Origin: Parvularcula sp038749595
Lineage (GTDB): Bacteria; Pseudomonadota; Alphaproteobacteria; Caulobacterales; Parvularculaceae
Length of the DNA stretch: 64,000 bases
NCBI GenBank assembly: GCA_038749595.1
Contig: JBCDHW010000003.1
Location: forward strand, 62,001-126,000
Direction: 5' to 3'
Shown: positions 32,087 to 41,385 of the stretch, piece after piece
How the letters are laid out: the number at the start of each line of letters is the position of its first letter
Numbering within the stretch: the stretch's first letter is position 1
Translations under genes and position numbers: made by a program
The notes under the pieces: model-generated
Database searches by the model: none
What the model saw: only the letters and a program-made list of their open reading frames with translations
Told to the model about the DNA's origin: nothing

Positions 32087-34300
32087 GTGCAAACGTTGGT
32101 CGACTTCGCGCCTCCCACCCAAGAGGCCCAGCAAAAGCAGCGCGTCAAGGTGCTGCTTCCGATGCCTGCGGGGAATGGTTACGATTATCACGTGCCCGAA
32201 GGTCTTTCGGTGGATGTCGGGGACTTCGTCACCGTCCCGCTCGGCCCCCGGCAGATGACAGGCGTCGTTTGGCCCGCGGCGCCCGACACGTCGGTGCCCG
32301 ATGAGAAGCTCAAACCGATTACCCGCCGCTTCGACGCGCCGCCGCTCGCGCCCCAGCTGATGACCTTCGCTGACTGGGTCGCCGCGTATTATATGGTTCC
32401 GCGCGGCGCGGTTCTCCGGTTGATCCTTCGCGGCGATCAAGGTCTCGCCGATGTCCGTGGACGGACAGGGTACCGCCGTCGTCCGCTTCCTGAGGGGCTC
32501 CGCATGACCGCAAAGCGTCAAGCCGTCCTCGACGCCGCCGCTGATCGCGCGCGCACCGCGAAAGACCTCGCGGCTGCGGCGGGAGTGACCGAAGGTGTCG
32601 TCCGCAGCTTGGCCGAGGCCGGTGCGCTCGAACCGGTGATGTTTGACCCCGATCCTCCGTTCACGCCGCCAAGGCCTGAGCGCGCGGGCAAAGATCTTGC
32701 GCCGAGCCAAGCTGCTGCTGCTACTGCGCTCCGTACACAGATCGAAAAAGGCCAAGGTACCGTTTTGCTCGATGGGGTCACCGGCTCAGGCAAGACAGAG
32801 GTCTACCTTGAGGCCGCAGCCGCGGCGTTGCGGGCGGATCCCGATGCGCAAGTCTTGATCATGATCCCTGAGATTGCGCTGACGCTGCCGTTCTTATCCC
32901 GGCTCGCTGAGCGGTTTGGCGCGGCGCCAGCGCATTGGCACTCCGACGTTTCCTCCGCACAAAGACGGCGGGTGTGGAAGCGGGTGCTCGATGGCTCGTG
33001 CCGCCTCGTCGTTGGCGCCCGCTCAGCGCTGTTTTTGCCGTGGCAAAACCTACGCTTAGTCGTCGTCGATGAAGAGCACGACAGCGCCTACAAGCAACAG
33101 GATGGCCTGCTCTACAACGCGCGGGATATGGCCGTCGCGATGGGGGCGCAGCAAAAGTTTCCTGTCGTTCTCGCGTCGGCTACCCCGTCGCTCGAGTCCG
33201 TTGCGAATGTCGAAGCGGGCCGGTACCAGCGGGTGCGCTTGGAGAGCCGCTTTGGCCCGGCGGTGATGCCGGACATGGCGATGCTCGACATGCGCGAGCA
33301 TGCGCCGCCTTCGGGCCAATGGTTGTCGGAGGCCGCGGCCGCCGCGATCACCGAAACCCTGACGAAGCGCCAGCAGGTGCTGCTCTATCTCAACCGCAGG
33401 GGCTATGCGCCCGTCACGATCTGTCGGCGATGCGGTGAACGGATGACCGCGCCCGACAGCGACACGTGGCTCGTCGAACATCGGTACACGGGGCAATTGA
33501 TTTGTCACCAAACCGGCTTTTCTATGCCCAAGCCGGATAAGTGCCCGAGCTGCGGCGGCAAGGATACGCTGGCGCCCTGCGGCCCCGGGGTCGAGCGCGT
33601 TGCCGAGGAGGCCAAGGCGCGGTGGCCCGATGCGACGGTCGAAATTTTCTCGTCCGATACCGTGGAATCGCCCGGCGCCGCGAAAGAGCTCCTGACACGG
33701 ATGACCCAGGGCGATATCGATATCCTCGTGGCCACCCAAGCGGCGGCGAAAGGGCATAACTTCCCGAACCTTACGCTGGTGATCGGTGTGGATGCGGACC
33801 TCGGTCTTACGGGAGGCGACCTGCGCGCGGCGGAGCGGACGTACCAGGTCCTGACCCAGGTCTCCGGCCGGGCCGGGCGCGCACAGGCCGCGGGCCGGGT
33901 TCTGCTTCAGAGCTACCAGCCCGATCACCGGGTCAACCAAGCGCTCGTCTCGGGCGACCGCGACGCTTTTTTCGCAGCTGAGCTGTGGGCCCGGGAAGAA
34001 GTCGGTATGCCGCCTTTTGGCCGCCTCGCAGGGGTCATCCTCTCGGGAAAGGATGAGCAAAAAGTGACGGCGGACGCGCGGCTCCTCGCCCAGTCTATTC
34101 CGCATGCCGATGGAATAGAGGCGTGGGGACCTGCACCAGCTCCGTTTTACCGCTTACGCGGGGTCTACAGGCAGAGATTTCTGGTGCGCGGCGGTAAACG
34201 CTCAAACCTTCAGGCGTTTATCGCCGATTGGTTGGGTGCGGTGAAGCCGACGAGCGCCGTGCGGCGCGTGGTCGACATTGATCCTTACAACTTCCTCTGA
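32087..34300 (+). CDS. priA: Primosomal replication helicase PriA, one zinc site missing
   Basis: Restarts stalled forks. 737 residues from a GTG at 32087 (TAAGGAG upstream). Walker A is GVTGSGKTEVY, then MIPEIALT, the DEEH box VVVDEEHD and SATPS; helicase motifs V and VI are ATQAAAKGHNFPNL and QVSGRAGRA. E. coli zinc cysteines map with a constant offset of +10: Cys446, 449, 486 and 489 (one site) are kept, but the other site has Ala455, Ser458, Cys473 and Thr476, so three of its four ligands are lost. Confidence 0.94.
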   Translation: MQTLVDFAPPTQEAQQKQRVKVLLPMPAGNGYDYHVPEGLSVDVGDFVTVPLGPRQMTGVVWPAAPDTSVPDEKLKPITRRFDAPPLAPQLMTFADWVAAYYMVPRGAVLRLILRGDQGLADVRGRTGYRRRPLPEGLRMTAKRQAVLDAAADRARTAKDLAAAAGVTEGVVRSLAEAGALEPVMFDPDPPFTPPRPERAGKDLAPSQAAAATALRTQIEKGQGTVLLDGVTGSGKTEVYLEAAAAALRADPDAQVLIMIPEIALTLPFLSRLAERFGAAPAHWHSDVSSAQRRRVWKRVLDGSCRLVVGARSALFLPWQNLRLVVVDEEHDSAYKQQDGLLYNARDMAVAMGAQQKFPVVLASATPSLESVANVEAGRYQRVRLESRFGPAVMPDMAMLDMREHAPPSGQWLSEAAAAAITETLTKRQQVLLYLNRRGYAPVTICRRCGERMTAPDSDTWLVEHRYTGQLICHQTGFSMPKPDKCPSCGGKDTLAPCGPGVERVAEEAKARWPDATVEIFSSDTVESPGAAKELLTRMTQGDIDILVATQAAAKGHNFPNLTLVIGVDADLGLTGGDLRAAERTYQVLTQVSGRAGRAQAAGRVLLQSYQPDHRVNQALVSGDRDAFFAAELWAREEVGMPPFGRLAGVILSGKDEQKVTADARLLAQSIPHADGIEAWGPAPAPFYRLRGVYRQRFLVRGGKRSNLQAFIADWLGAVKPTSAVRRVVDIDPYNFL

Positions 34301-34304
34301 CCCG

Positions 34305-34988
34305 TCACCAAGCGATCGTTGCGCCGCGGAAGTCTTTGAAAACCGCCTTATCCGCAGGCTGAAGGCTTTCAATGACGGACTTCAGCCCCGCAGCGCTTTC
34401 CTGCGGCGTCGTGGGCGCGTTGCTGCCGCCCATGCGCGTCTGCACCCAGCCGGGGTGCAGCGTGCCAACCGCGATGCCTTCGCCCTTCAGTTCAAACGCA
34501 GCGCAGCTCATCGCCATGTTCAGCGCCGTTTTCGATGCGCGGTAAGCGATCATGCCGCCGCTGGCGTCGTCGATCGATCCCATTTTCGAGGTGATCGCGA
34601 CGAGTTTCTTGCCCTCGGATTGGCGCACATGCGGGAGAAAGGCTTGTAGCGTCTTCATCGCCCCAACTGTGTTCGCCTCCACGGCAAAGCGAAAGCCCTC
34701 AAAGTCCAGCCCGCTAAAGCTCTGATCGGCGCCAGGCTGTCCGTATACACCCGCATTGGCGACGACGATATCAACGGGTACGGAGATTTCGGCGGCAAGC
34801 CGATCGATGCTTGCGTGGTCCGTCACGTCCACCTGGTGCACAGCAATGTCGCCGCTCAGCGCCTTCAGGTCGCTGGCCTCCGCGGGCGCGCGGCACGCAG
34901 CGAAGACCTTGTCGCCCGCCTCGGCATAGGCGCGTGTCAGCTCAAGACCAATCCCCCGGTTGGCGCCGGTGATAAGAACATTCGCCAT
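34305..34988 (-). CDS. Short-chain dehydrogenase/reductase
   Basis: 227 residues. The NAD(P) site is TGANRGIG, followed by VANAG; the catalytic set is Ser in ITSKMGS, Tyr and Lys in YRASKTALN. The last part HPGWVQTRMGG is also typical. Resembles the CsgA/carbonyl-reductase-like SDRs. Substrate unknown. Its start is two bases after the thiolase stop, so the two genes are one transcription unit. Confidence 0.9.
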   Translation of the reverse strand: MANVLITGANRGIGLELTRAYAEAGDKVFAACRAPAEASDLKALSGDIAVHQVDVTDHASIDRLAAEISVPVDIVVANAGVYGQPGADQSFSGLDFEGFRFAVEANTVGAMKTLQAFLPHVRQSEGKKLVAITSKMGSIDDASGGMIAYRASKTALNMAMSCAAFELKGEGIAVGTLHPGWVQTRMGGSNAPTTPQESAAGLKSVIESLQPADKAVFKDFRGATIAW

Positions 34989-34990
34989 CG

Positions 34991-36181
34991 TTAGAGAACC
35001 TCCACCGCAACAGCCGTCGCCTCACCGCCGCCGATACAGATCCCCGCGGCGCCGCGTTTCAATCCGCGATAGCGCAGCGCGTTGACGAGGCCTCCAATAA
35101 TCCGTGTACCGCTGGCGCCAATCGGATGACCCAAGGCGCAGGCGCCGCCGTGCACGTTCATCCGATCGTGCTCGATGCCCAGCTCTTCCATCGCGGCAAG
35201 CGGTACCACGGCAAACGCTTCGTTCACTTCAAAAAGATCGTAGTCGGACTGTCTCAGATTTTCGGTTTCGAACAGCTTTTGCAACGCGCCAACCGGAGCG
35301 GTGGTGAACCAGGCGGGCTCCTGCGCGTGGCTGGTCATCGCGGTGAGTTTCGCCAGAGGCGCAATTCCCCGCGCGCGGGCCTCGCTTTCTCGCATCATGA
35401 CGAGAGCCGCTGCCCCGTCGGAGATCGAGCTTGCGTTGGCCGCCGTCACTGTCCCGCCTTCGCGGCGGAAAGCTGGCCGCAGCTGGGGGATCTTGTCCCG
35501 CCGCGCCTTGAAAGGCTGTTCATCCTTCTCGATGACGATCGTGCCGCTCTTCGCTTCAAAATTGACGTGCACAATTTCGTCCGTAAACGCCTCTTCGGAG
35601 GCGGCGAGCGCGCGATCGAGGCTTGCGATAGCGTACTCGTCCTGGGTCTCGCGGCTGAACGCATATTTGTCCGCACACAGCTCAGCAAACGTGCCCATCA
35701 GGCCGCCTTCATAGGCGTCCTCCAGCCCATCAAGGAACATATGGTCGAGCACTTGGCCGTGGCCCATCCGATAACCGCTGCGGGCTTTCGGCAGGATGTA
35801 CGGCGCATTGGTCATCGACTCCATGCCGCCCGCGATCCCGACCTTGACCGAACCCGCGGCGATGGCTTGCGCCATCATCATCACTGTCTTCATGCCCGAT
35901 CCGCACATCTTATTAACGGTTGTGCAGGGTACGGAGTTTGGCAGGCCGGCATGGATGGCTGCTTGGCGCGCAGGAGCCTGCCCTTGGCCCGCGGGCAGCA
36001 CACAGCCAATCAGCACTTCGTCAATATCGTCCGTATGGATACCAGCGCGCTGGACGGCGCCTTTGATGGCAATCGCGCCGAGTTTGGGCGCAGTGAAGCC
36101 CGCAAGTTCGCCTTGAAGCCCGCCCATCGGCGTGCGCGCGAGTGAAGCGATGACGATCGGATCGTCGGTTGGAAGAAGCAT
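34991..36181 (-). CDS. Acetyl-CoA C-acyltransferase (thiolase)
   Basis: 396 residues. The acyl-accepting cysteine lies in NKMCGSGMKT, the second catalytic set in NVHGGACALGHPIGASG (His and Cys of GHP and the GGxCxGG-type C-terminal CIGGGEA). ASSISDGAAA is also conserved. This is the biosynthetic/degradative type II fold, so it may make acetoacetyl-CoA or act in fatty-acid oxidation. No phaB or fadB neighbour is seen; the SDR downstream could be a partner. Confidence 0.93.
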   Translation of the reverse strand: MLLPTDDPIVIASLARTPMGGLQGELAGFTAPKLGAIAIKGAVQRAGIHTDDIDEVLIGCVLPAGQGQAPARQAAIHAGLPNSVPCTTVNKMCGSGMKTVMMMAQAIAAGSVKVGIAGGMESMTNAPYILPKARSGYRMGHGQVLDHMFLDGLEDAYEGGLMGTFAELCADKYAFSRETQDEYAIASLDRALAASEEAFTDEIVHVNFEAKSGTIVIEKDEQPFKARRDKIPQLRPAFRREGGTVTAANASSISDGAAALVMMRESEARARGIAPLAKLTAMTSHAQEPAWFTTAPVGALQKLFETENLRQSDYDLFEVNEAFAVVPLAAMEELGIEHDRMNVHGGACALGHPIGASGTRIIGGLVNALRYRGLKRGAAGICIGGGEATAVAVEVL

Positions 36182-36258
36182 GGCAGGTCCCTCATGTTGG
36201 GTTCATCCTGCCGACCCAATAGACCCGCGCCGAACGCGGGGAAAGCGGGCTGTCCAGT

Positions 36259-36429
36259 TTACTCGGGACGCTTCGAGGTCTTTGCCTCTGAGCGCGGCCG
36301 CCACGCCAAGAGGAGGGCAATAACGAGGACAGCGATCAGCGGCCAGCTCGGTGCGGCTTGGGTTGTTTCGACCACTTCCGGCACGTCGGTAGCAGCAGCG
36401 TTCACTAAAAGGCTTACCTGCGCGAGCAT
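36259..36429 (-). CDS. Small membrane protein with C-terminal anchor
   Basis: 56 residues from the ATG at 36429, with AGGGG about nine bases upstream. Polar N-terminal half (VNAAATDVPEVVETTQAAPSW) and a single hydrophobic segment PLIAVLVIALLLAW followed by basic RPRSEAKTSKR. This tripartite end resembles a surface-protein sorting tail, although the protein is too short to be a normal substrate. No homologue recognised. Confidence 0.5.
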   Translation of the reverse strand: MLAQVSLLVNAAATDVPEVVETTQAAPSWPLIAVLVIALLLAWRPRSEAKTSKRPE

Positions 36430-36556
36430 GAGCCATTCCCCTCTTGTGCAGTGCACACTTGCGGACCTTGCCCATCTCGCCAAGACAGGTCCAGGCTGGT
36501 TCCGTGACTTCTGTGCAAGGATGTTGCCAATGGGCCGCACTTCGGTGCGCGGAGGG

Positions 36557-37294
36557 TTATTTATTCCCGCAAACCGGGCATCCCGGGTCCCGCTCTAGGC
36601 CTATCCGGCGTACGGTCCCTGCCTTAAGGTGCGCAACCAGCAGGGTTTTCTCCAGCGTCGGCTTGATCCCGCAGAGCAGTTTGATGGCCTCGCTTGCCGC
36701 CAAGCTTCCGACCAGTCCCACGACCGGGCCGAGCACGCCTTCGCGGTCGCAGATCCCGTCTTCTTCGGCTTCGCGCGGGACCAAGCAGGCGTAACACGGG
36801 TGCCCTTCTGCACCAGGGCGGAACAGCGCCACCTGCCCGTCAAAGCGCGACGCTGCCGCGGAAAGCATCGGCACGCCCGCCTCAAAGCACGCGCGGTTGA
36901 TCACGTGCCGCCCTGCGATGCGGTCGATCCCCTCCACCACAAGATCGCAGTCCGAGACGAGGCTCTTGGCGTTCGCATCGGAGAAATACTCGGTGACCGG
37001 CTTAACACTGATCTCGTGGTTGAGAGCCCTGAGACGCTCCGCGGCGATCTTCGCCTTCGGGCGCCCGACATCGTTCTCCGTATAAAGAACTTGGCGTTGC
37101 AGGTTGGAGAGTTCGATCTTGTCGCCATCGCAAACTGTCAGTGTACCGACACCAGCAGCTGCGAGATACGACAGAATGGGGCAGCCAAGACCGCCCGCAC
37201 CAATCACCAGGACCTTGGCCGCCTCCAGCGCCTTTTGCCCCTGGCCGCCGACTTCCGGCAGGAGCAGATGGTGCTTATGGCGGAGGTCCGCCAC
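36557..37294 (-). CDS. moeB: MoeB/ThiF/HesA-family adenylyltransferase
   Basis: Activates the C-terminus of a small sulfur-carrier protein for molybdopterin or thiamine synthesis. 245 residues. ATP loop is VIGAGGLGCPILSYLAAAGVG, followed by D-NLQRQVLY and the RINRACFE-like crossover region. The zinc site is CYAC with CPVC near the end (GCPVCGNK). Which sulfur carrier it serves cannot be told from this window. It ends the trpA-accD-folC-dut operon with only 3 bases between it and dut. Confidence 0.88.
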   Translation of the reverse strand: MADLRHKHHLLLPEVGGQGQKALEAAKVLVIGAGGLGCPILSYLAAAGVGTLTVCDGDKIELSNLQRQVLYTENDVGRPKAKIAAERLRALNHEISVKPVTEYFSDANAKSLVSDCDLVVEGIDRIAGRHVINRACFEAGVPMLSAAASRFDGQVALFRPGAEGHPCYACLVPREAEEDGICDREGVLGPVVGLVGSLAASEAIKLLCGIKPTLEKTLLVAHLKAGTVRRIGLERDPGCPVCGNK

Positions 37295-37297
37295 GGC

Positions 37298-37744
37298 CTA
37301 CACGCCGGTGGAGCCGAAGCCGCCCGTGCCGCGCACCGTCTCCGGCAGCTCGACCGTCGTTTCTTCGAAATTCGCGCGGAGGTAGGGAGCGATCACCATT
37401 TGTGCGATCCGCATACCCCGTTCGACGACGAAGGGCTCCTTGCCAAGGTTGATCATGATCACCTTCAGCTCACCGCGATAGTCCGCATCCACCGTACCTG
37501 GCGCGTTGACGAGGGTTATGCCGTGCTTCGCAGCGAGGCCAGAGCGCGGGCGCACCTGACACTCCGTCCCGCGGGGCAGCGCGATGGAGAGGCCGGTTGG
37601 CACCATCACCCGCTCGCCTGGAGCGATCGTCAGCGTATCGTCGATGGCCGCGCGCAGGTCCGCACCGGCGGAATCCTCGGTCTCATAGGAGGGCAAATCG
37701 AGCCCCTCGGCATGGGGCAAACGTTTGATCAAAACATGGGTCAT
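37298..37744 (-). CDS. dut: dUTP diphosphatase
   Basis: Hydrolyses dUTP to dUMP. 148 residues, trimeric all-beta type. All five motifs are visible: EDSAGADLRAA, PRSGLAAKHG, NAPGTVDADYRGE, RIAQMVIAP and the C-terminal RGTGGFGSTG that closes over the active site. Sits 12 bases downstream of folC. Confidence 0.96.
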   Translation of the reverse strand: MTHVLIKRLPHAEGLDLPSYETEDSAGADLRAAIDDTLTIAPGERVMVPTGLSIALPRGTECQVRPRSGLAAKHGITLVNAPGTVDADYRGELKVIMINLGKEPFVVERGMRIAQMVIAPYLRANFEETTVELPETVRGTGGFGSTGV

Positions 37745-37756
37745 AACGGGTTCCTT

Positions 37757-39085
37757 CTACCCGTTCTTCTCCAGCACTTCGCCCGCAAGATAAAGCGATC
37801 CAGCGATCAAGATTCGCGGCTGTCCTTCGCCAGATCGGCCAAAAGCTTCAACGACATGGGCCACTGCAGACGCCACATCAGGCATCGCTTGAGAAGGCAA
37901 ACCTGCGTTTTGGGCGAAGCTTGCAAGGCTTTCCGCATCCCAGACGCTCGATTTCTGGGCCGCGACGGTGAAGACGTTGGAGGCGAGCCCTTCAAAGGGT
38001 GCGAGGAATTCGACGGGGTCCTTGTTCTTTTGCATCCCCACAATGAGGACAAGGGGCCGCGGGCTCCGCTCTTCCAGATCCGCCAGCGCACGGGCCAGCG
38101 CCCGGGCGGCGTGAGGGTTGTGCCCACCGTCAAGCCATAGCTCGCCAGGGTCGCCCTCGTGCTTGGTTACAATATCCACCAGCGGCCCGCGGGTCAGGCG
38201 TTGAAGCCGCGCCGGCCATTCGGTGGCGGCGATCCCCATGCTGATGAAATCGTCACTCGGCGCCAGGCCCGCTGCCTTCAAAGCCGCAACCGCCAACCCA
38301 GCATTTTCGATCTGGTGGCCACCAATCATGCGCGGAAGGGTGAGGTCAGACAGGCCGCGTTCATCCTCGTAGGTAAAACCGCTCACCTCACGGACGATCT
38401 GCCAATCCTCGCCAAGGATATGTTGCTCCGCACCAAGAGCAAGGGCGCGGTCGCGGAGGACGTCCAGGGCCTCGGGCCGCTGCACGCCCGTTACAAACGT
38501 GCCGCTGGGTTTGATGATCCCCGCCTTCTCAAACGCAATTTTCTCAATGCTGTCGCCGAGCCAGTCCATGTGATCCATCCCGATCGGCGTGATCACCGTG
38601 GCCCGCGGGTCGGGGACAACGTTGGTGGCATCAAGCCTCCCGCCGAGACCTGTCTCCAGCAGCACCGCGTCAGCAGGTGTTTCTGCGAACGCCAGAAAAG
38701 CGGCGGCGGTCGCCGCTTCAAAATACGTAAGCGGAAGATCACCCGCGGCCGACTCACAACGCCCCAGCACTGAGGCCAGTTGCTCGTCGCTGATCGTCTC
38801 ACCACCCAGAACAATGCGCTCGTTAAAGCGCACCAGGTGCGGAGACGTGTACACATGAACGCGCAGACCAGCAGCGGCCAAAATCGTCCGCATAAAGGCA
38901 ATCGTTGAGCCTTTACCGTTGGTGCCCGCAACGTGGATCACCGGCGGAAGCTTCGTATGCGGAGAACCAAGCCGTTCGAGCGCCGATGTTATGCGCTCGA
39001 GCCCAAGGACAATGTTGGCCGGGTTGGCGTTCTCAAACCGCGTGAGGAGCCGCTCAACCTCAGCCTTGGCTGCGGGGGATGTCAC
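37757..39085 (-). CDS. folC: Bifunctional folylpolyglutamate/dihydrofolate synthase
   Basis: Adds glutamate to dihydropteroate and folates. 442 residues from a GTG at 39085, seven bases after the accD stop; the frame is open upstream but overlaps accD. The P-loop is VAGTNGKGST, followed by TSPHLVRFNERI and GGRLDATN; the second domain has GHQIENAGLAVAAL and LDGGHNPHAARAL. Length normal. Confidence 0.94.
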   Translation of the reverse strand: MTSPAAKAEVERLLTRFENANPANIVLGLERITSALERLGSPHTKLPPVIHVAGTNGKGSTIAFMRTILAAAGLRVHVYTSPHLVRFNERIVLGGETISDEQLASVLGRCESAAGDLPLTYFEAATAAAFLAFAETPADAVLLETGLGGRLDATNVVPDPRATVITPIGMDHMDWLGDSIEKIAFEKAGIIKPSGTFVTGVQRPEALDVLRDRALALGAEQHILGEDWQIVREVSGFTYEDERGLSDLTLPRMIGGHQIENAGLAVAALKAAGLAPSDDFISMGIAATEWPARLQRLTRGPLVDIVTKHEGDPGELWLDGGHNPHAARALARALADLEERSPRPLVLIVGMQKNKDPVEFLAPFEGLASNVFTVAAQKSSVWDAESLASFAQNAGLPSQAMPDVASAVAHVVEAFGRSGEGQPRILIAGSLYLAGEVLEKNG

Positions 39086-39092
39086 CGAGAGA

Positions 39093-40064
39093 CTATTCCG
39101 CCGCCTTCGCCATCGCTTCGGAAAGCGGTGGTTGGTCGTTCGCCGGGGCGGCGGCTTCAGGTTCAGCCGCCTGCTCGTCCGCTTCCTCGGGAGGAGCCGT
39201 TTGCGCGACCGCTTCACCGGGAGCCATCAAAACGCTCAAGATCGTGCCAAGCTCAGCTTGCAAGACCCGGCGGTCGGTCACCCGGTCGATCATGCCCTTG
39301 TCGAGCAGGTATTCGGCGGTCTGGAAATCCTCGGGGAGCTTTTCACGGATCGTCTGTTCAATCACCCGCGGTCCCGCAAAGCCGATCAGCGCGCCAGGCT
39401 CGGCAATATGCACATCGCCCAGCATCGCATAGCTGGCCGTGACCCCGCCGGTGGTGGGATTGGCTAGGAGGACAATGTAGGGAAGCCCTGCGTCTTGAAC
39501 CATCTGGACCGCCACCGTGGTCCGCGGCATCTGCATCAGCGAGAGGATGCCTTCCTGCATCCGCGCGCCGCCGGATCCCGTGACGACGATCAACGCCGAG
39601 CGCGTCTCGATCGCCTTTTCCGCGGCCGTCAGGATGCCTTCGCCCAAGGCTGTGCCCATCGAGCCGCCCATGAAGGCGAAATTTTGGACCACCACCACGG
39701 CGTTCCGGTCGCCAATCTGGCCGTGACCCACAACCAACGCATCCTGGTGGCCCGTACGCTTTCGATATTCTTTCAGGCGCGCGGCGTAGGGCTTGGAATC
39801 CTTAAATTTGAGCGGATCGTCCTTGGTTTCAGGCAGCTCCACCTTTTCCCAGCCCTCGCCGAGCAGGTTGTTGAGCCGCGCTTCGGGGCTGATCGCCATG
39901 TGGTGATCGCAATTCGGACAGACCATCAGCGCTTGCTCGAGGTCCTTGTTGAACGTCATGTGCTCGCACTTCGGGCAGCGCGTCCACAGTTTATCCAAAC
40001 CATCGTCTTGCTGCCGAAACATCTTCTTGATGCCGGGTGGTGTGATATCAGTCAGCCAATTCAT
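39093..40064 (-). CDS. accD: Acetyl-CoA carboxylase carboxyltransferase beta subunit
   Basis: Transfers the biotin-bound carboxyl group to acetyl-CoA, with AccA. 323 residues. The N-terminal zinc ribbon is intact (RCPKCEHM...MVCPNCDHH). The crotonase-like core has FAFMGGSMGTALGEGI, VVTGSGGARMQEG and ANPTTGGVTASYA. The C-terminal 50 residues are Ala/Glu/Pro-rich and probably disordered. The start overlaps the trpA stop by 4 bases. Confidence 0.96.
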   Translation of the reverse strand: MNWLTDITPPGIKKMFRQQDDGLDKLWTRCPKCEHMTFNKDLEQALMVCPNCDHHMAISPEARLNNLLGEGWEKVELPETKDDPLKFKDSKPYAARLKEYRKRTGHQDALVVGHGQIGDRNAVVVVQNFAFMGGSMGTALGEGILTAAEKAIETRSALIVVTGSGGARMQEGILSLMQMPRTTVAVQMVQDAGLPYIVLLANPTTGGVTASYAMLGDVHIAEPGALIGFAGPRVIEQTIREKLPEDFQTAEYLLDKGMIDRVTDRRVLQAELGTILSVLMAPGEAVAQTAPPEEADEQAAEPEAAAPANDQPPLSEAMAKAAE

Positions 40065-40858
40065 TGTGCGCTCTCCACCTGGTGCACCCCGCTCGCGATG
40101 TCGCGCGCTAGGGCCAGTGCCGCGTCCTTCCCTCCTAGCTCATGCGCTTTAACGATGGCTGAGCCAACCACCACGGCGTCAGCATGTTGCGCTGCGTCCT
40201 TGGCGGAGGAGGCATCCTTGATGCCGAAGCCCGCCGCGATCGGCAAGCTTGTCTTTGTCCGGAGGCGCGCGATGGCGTCGCCGAGCTCTCCGCTGGCGGC
40301 CGAGCGATCGCCCGTCACCCCTGCAACGGCGACGTAATAAAGAAAGCCGGTCGCGCGCTGGAGCACCGCATCAATCCGGTCGTCCCGGGTCGTCGGCGTC
40401 GCCAACCGGATCACCGATAGCCCCGCGTCGGCGGCCTGCTCATCAAGCGCGGCGCTCTCTTCGGGCGGCAAATCAACAAGGATCAACCCGTCTGCGCCTG
40501 CACCGACAGCATCGGCCGCGAATGCCTCGCCATATTGCAGCACGGGGTTGGCGTAGCCCATGAGAACGACCGGCGTTTCGTGCCCGGCCGCGCGAAAGCG
40601 TTTCACCATGCCCATGGTCGCCTCAAGCGATTGCCCCGCCTGCAGCGCCCGTTGCCCCGCTTCGGCGATGATCGGGCCATCCGCCATCGGGTCCGTGAAG
40701 GGAAATCCGAGCTCAATGATATCGGCACCCGCGTCGGGCAGGGCGAACAGCAGCTCTTCTGAGGCTTCAAGGTTCGGGTCGCCGGCCATAATGAAGGGCA
40801 CAAAGGCCCGGCGGCCTTGCTTTTTGAGGGCGGCAAAGGTGGGGGTTAGGCGTGTCAC
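40061..40858 (-). CDS. trpA: Tryptophan synthase alpha subunit
   Basis: Cleaves indole-3-glycerol phosphate to indole. 265 residues from a GTG at 40858 (MTRLTPTFAALKKQG matches the family start); GGAGG lies only a few bases before it, so a TTG at 40873 is an alternative. Catalytic Glu is in IIELGFPFTDP and Asp in DPMADGP. VPFIMAGDP and GFGIKDASSA are also diagnostic. First gene of the trpA-accD-folC-dut-moeB unit. Its partner trpB lies about 3.4 kb away behind other genes. Confidence 0.93.
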   Translation of the reverse strand: MTRLTPTFAALKKQGRRAFVPFIMAGDPNLEASEELLFALPDAGADIIELGFPFTDPMADGPIIAEAGQRALQAGQSLEATMGMVKRFRAAGHETPVVLMGYANPVLQYGEAFAADAVGAGADGLILVDLPPEESAALDEQAADAGLSVIRLATPTTRDDRIDAVLQRATGFLYYVAVAGVTGDRSAASGELGDAIARLRTKTSLPIAAGFGIKDASSAKDAAQHADAVVVGSAIVKAHELGGKDAALALARDIASGVHQVESAQ

Positions 40859-40937
40859 CCCCTCCAAGTGCAACGCGTGCCGCTGATGCGCAAGACCTTG
40901 GGGCCAAAGCAGTTAAATTGCCCCGTCAGGCGACTCG

Positions 40938-41375
40938 TCACTCGCCAGCCTCGGGACAACCATTGTTCCGGTTAACCGAGACAAGAACCACGTAGCGTGT
41001 GTCCGGGGTGACAATGTCGAAGCTCCGCCCCTCGGTCGAGAACACAGCAACGGTTGCTTGGCGGCAGGTGCTCGCGTCCCGGCCCCAAAGGGCATTCGCG
41101 CCGCCCGTCAGGTCTTGCCAACCGAGCTTTTCGAGGTTTCCCCAGATCCGGAAGGCCATGATGTTGGCGTCCTCCGCCGTTTCCGGCGATGAGCACGTAT
41201 AGTCGTAGCGCTCGCCAAACGCCCCGTCGTCGTCCTCCGTGAACCAATAGGGGCAGGCGGGATCGAAGCTCTCCGCATCCACCCCGGGCACATCAAGGAT
41301 CGCCGCGAGGTCACCCTCCGCAGCGGGGGCCGCGGTGAAAGCGAGGGCAGCGAGGATCAGTGCGCTCCCGATCAC
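40938..41375 (-). CDS. Exported hypothetical protein after the metalloprotease
   Basis: 145 residues from a GTG at 41375 (AGGAG eight bases upstream), with signal peptide IGSALILAALAFTAAPAA. The mature part has five cysteines (FDPACPYWF, YDYTCSSPE, STCRQATV, NNGCPEAGE and one further) that could form disulfides. It begins 10 bases after the metalloprotease stop, so the two exported proteins are co-transcribed. No domain recognised; a role as inhibitor or substrate of the protease is speculation. Confidence 0.68.
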   Translation of the reverse strand: MIGSALILAALAFTAAPAAEGDLAAILDVPGVDAESFDPACPYWFTEDDDGAFGERYDYTCSSPETAEDANIMAFRIWGNLEKLGWQDLTGGANALWGRDASTCRQATVAVFSTEGRSFDIVTPDTRYVVLVSVNRNNGCPEAGE

Positions 41376-41385
41376 GCCCGTGCTC

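Noticed and set aside
36629..38140. 503-residue open frame on the plus strand
   Set aside because: Antisense to moeB, dut and folC, all with clear motifs.
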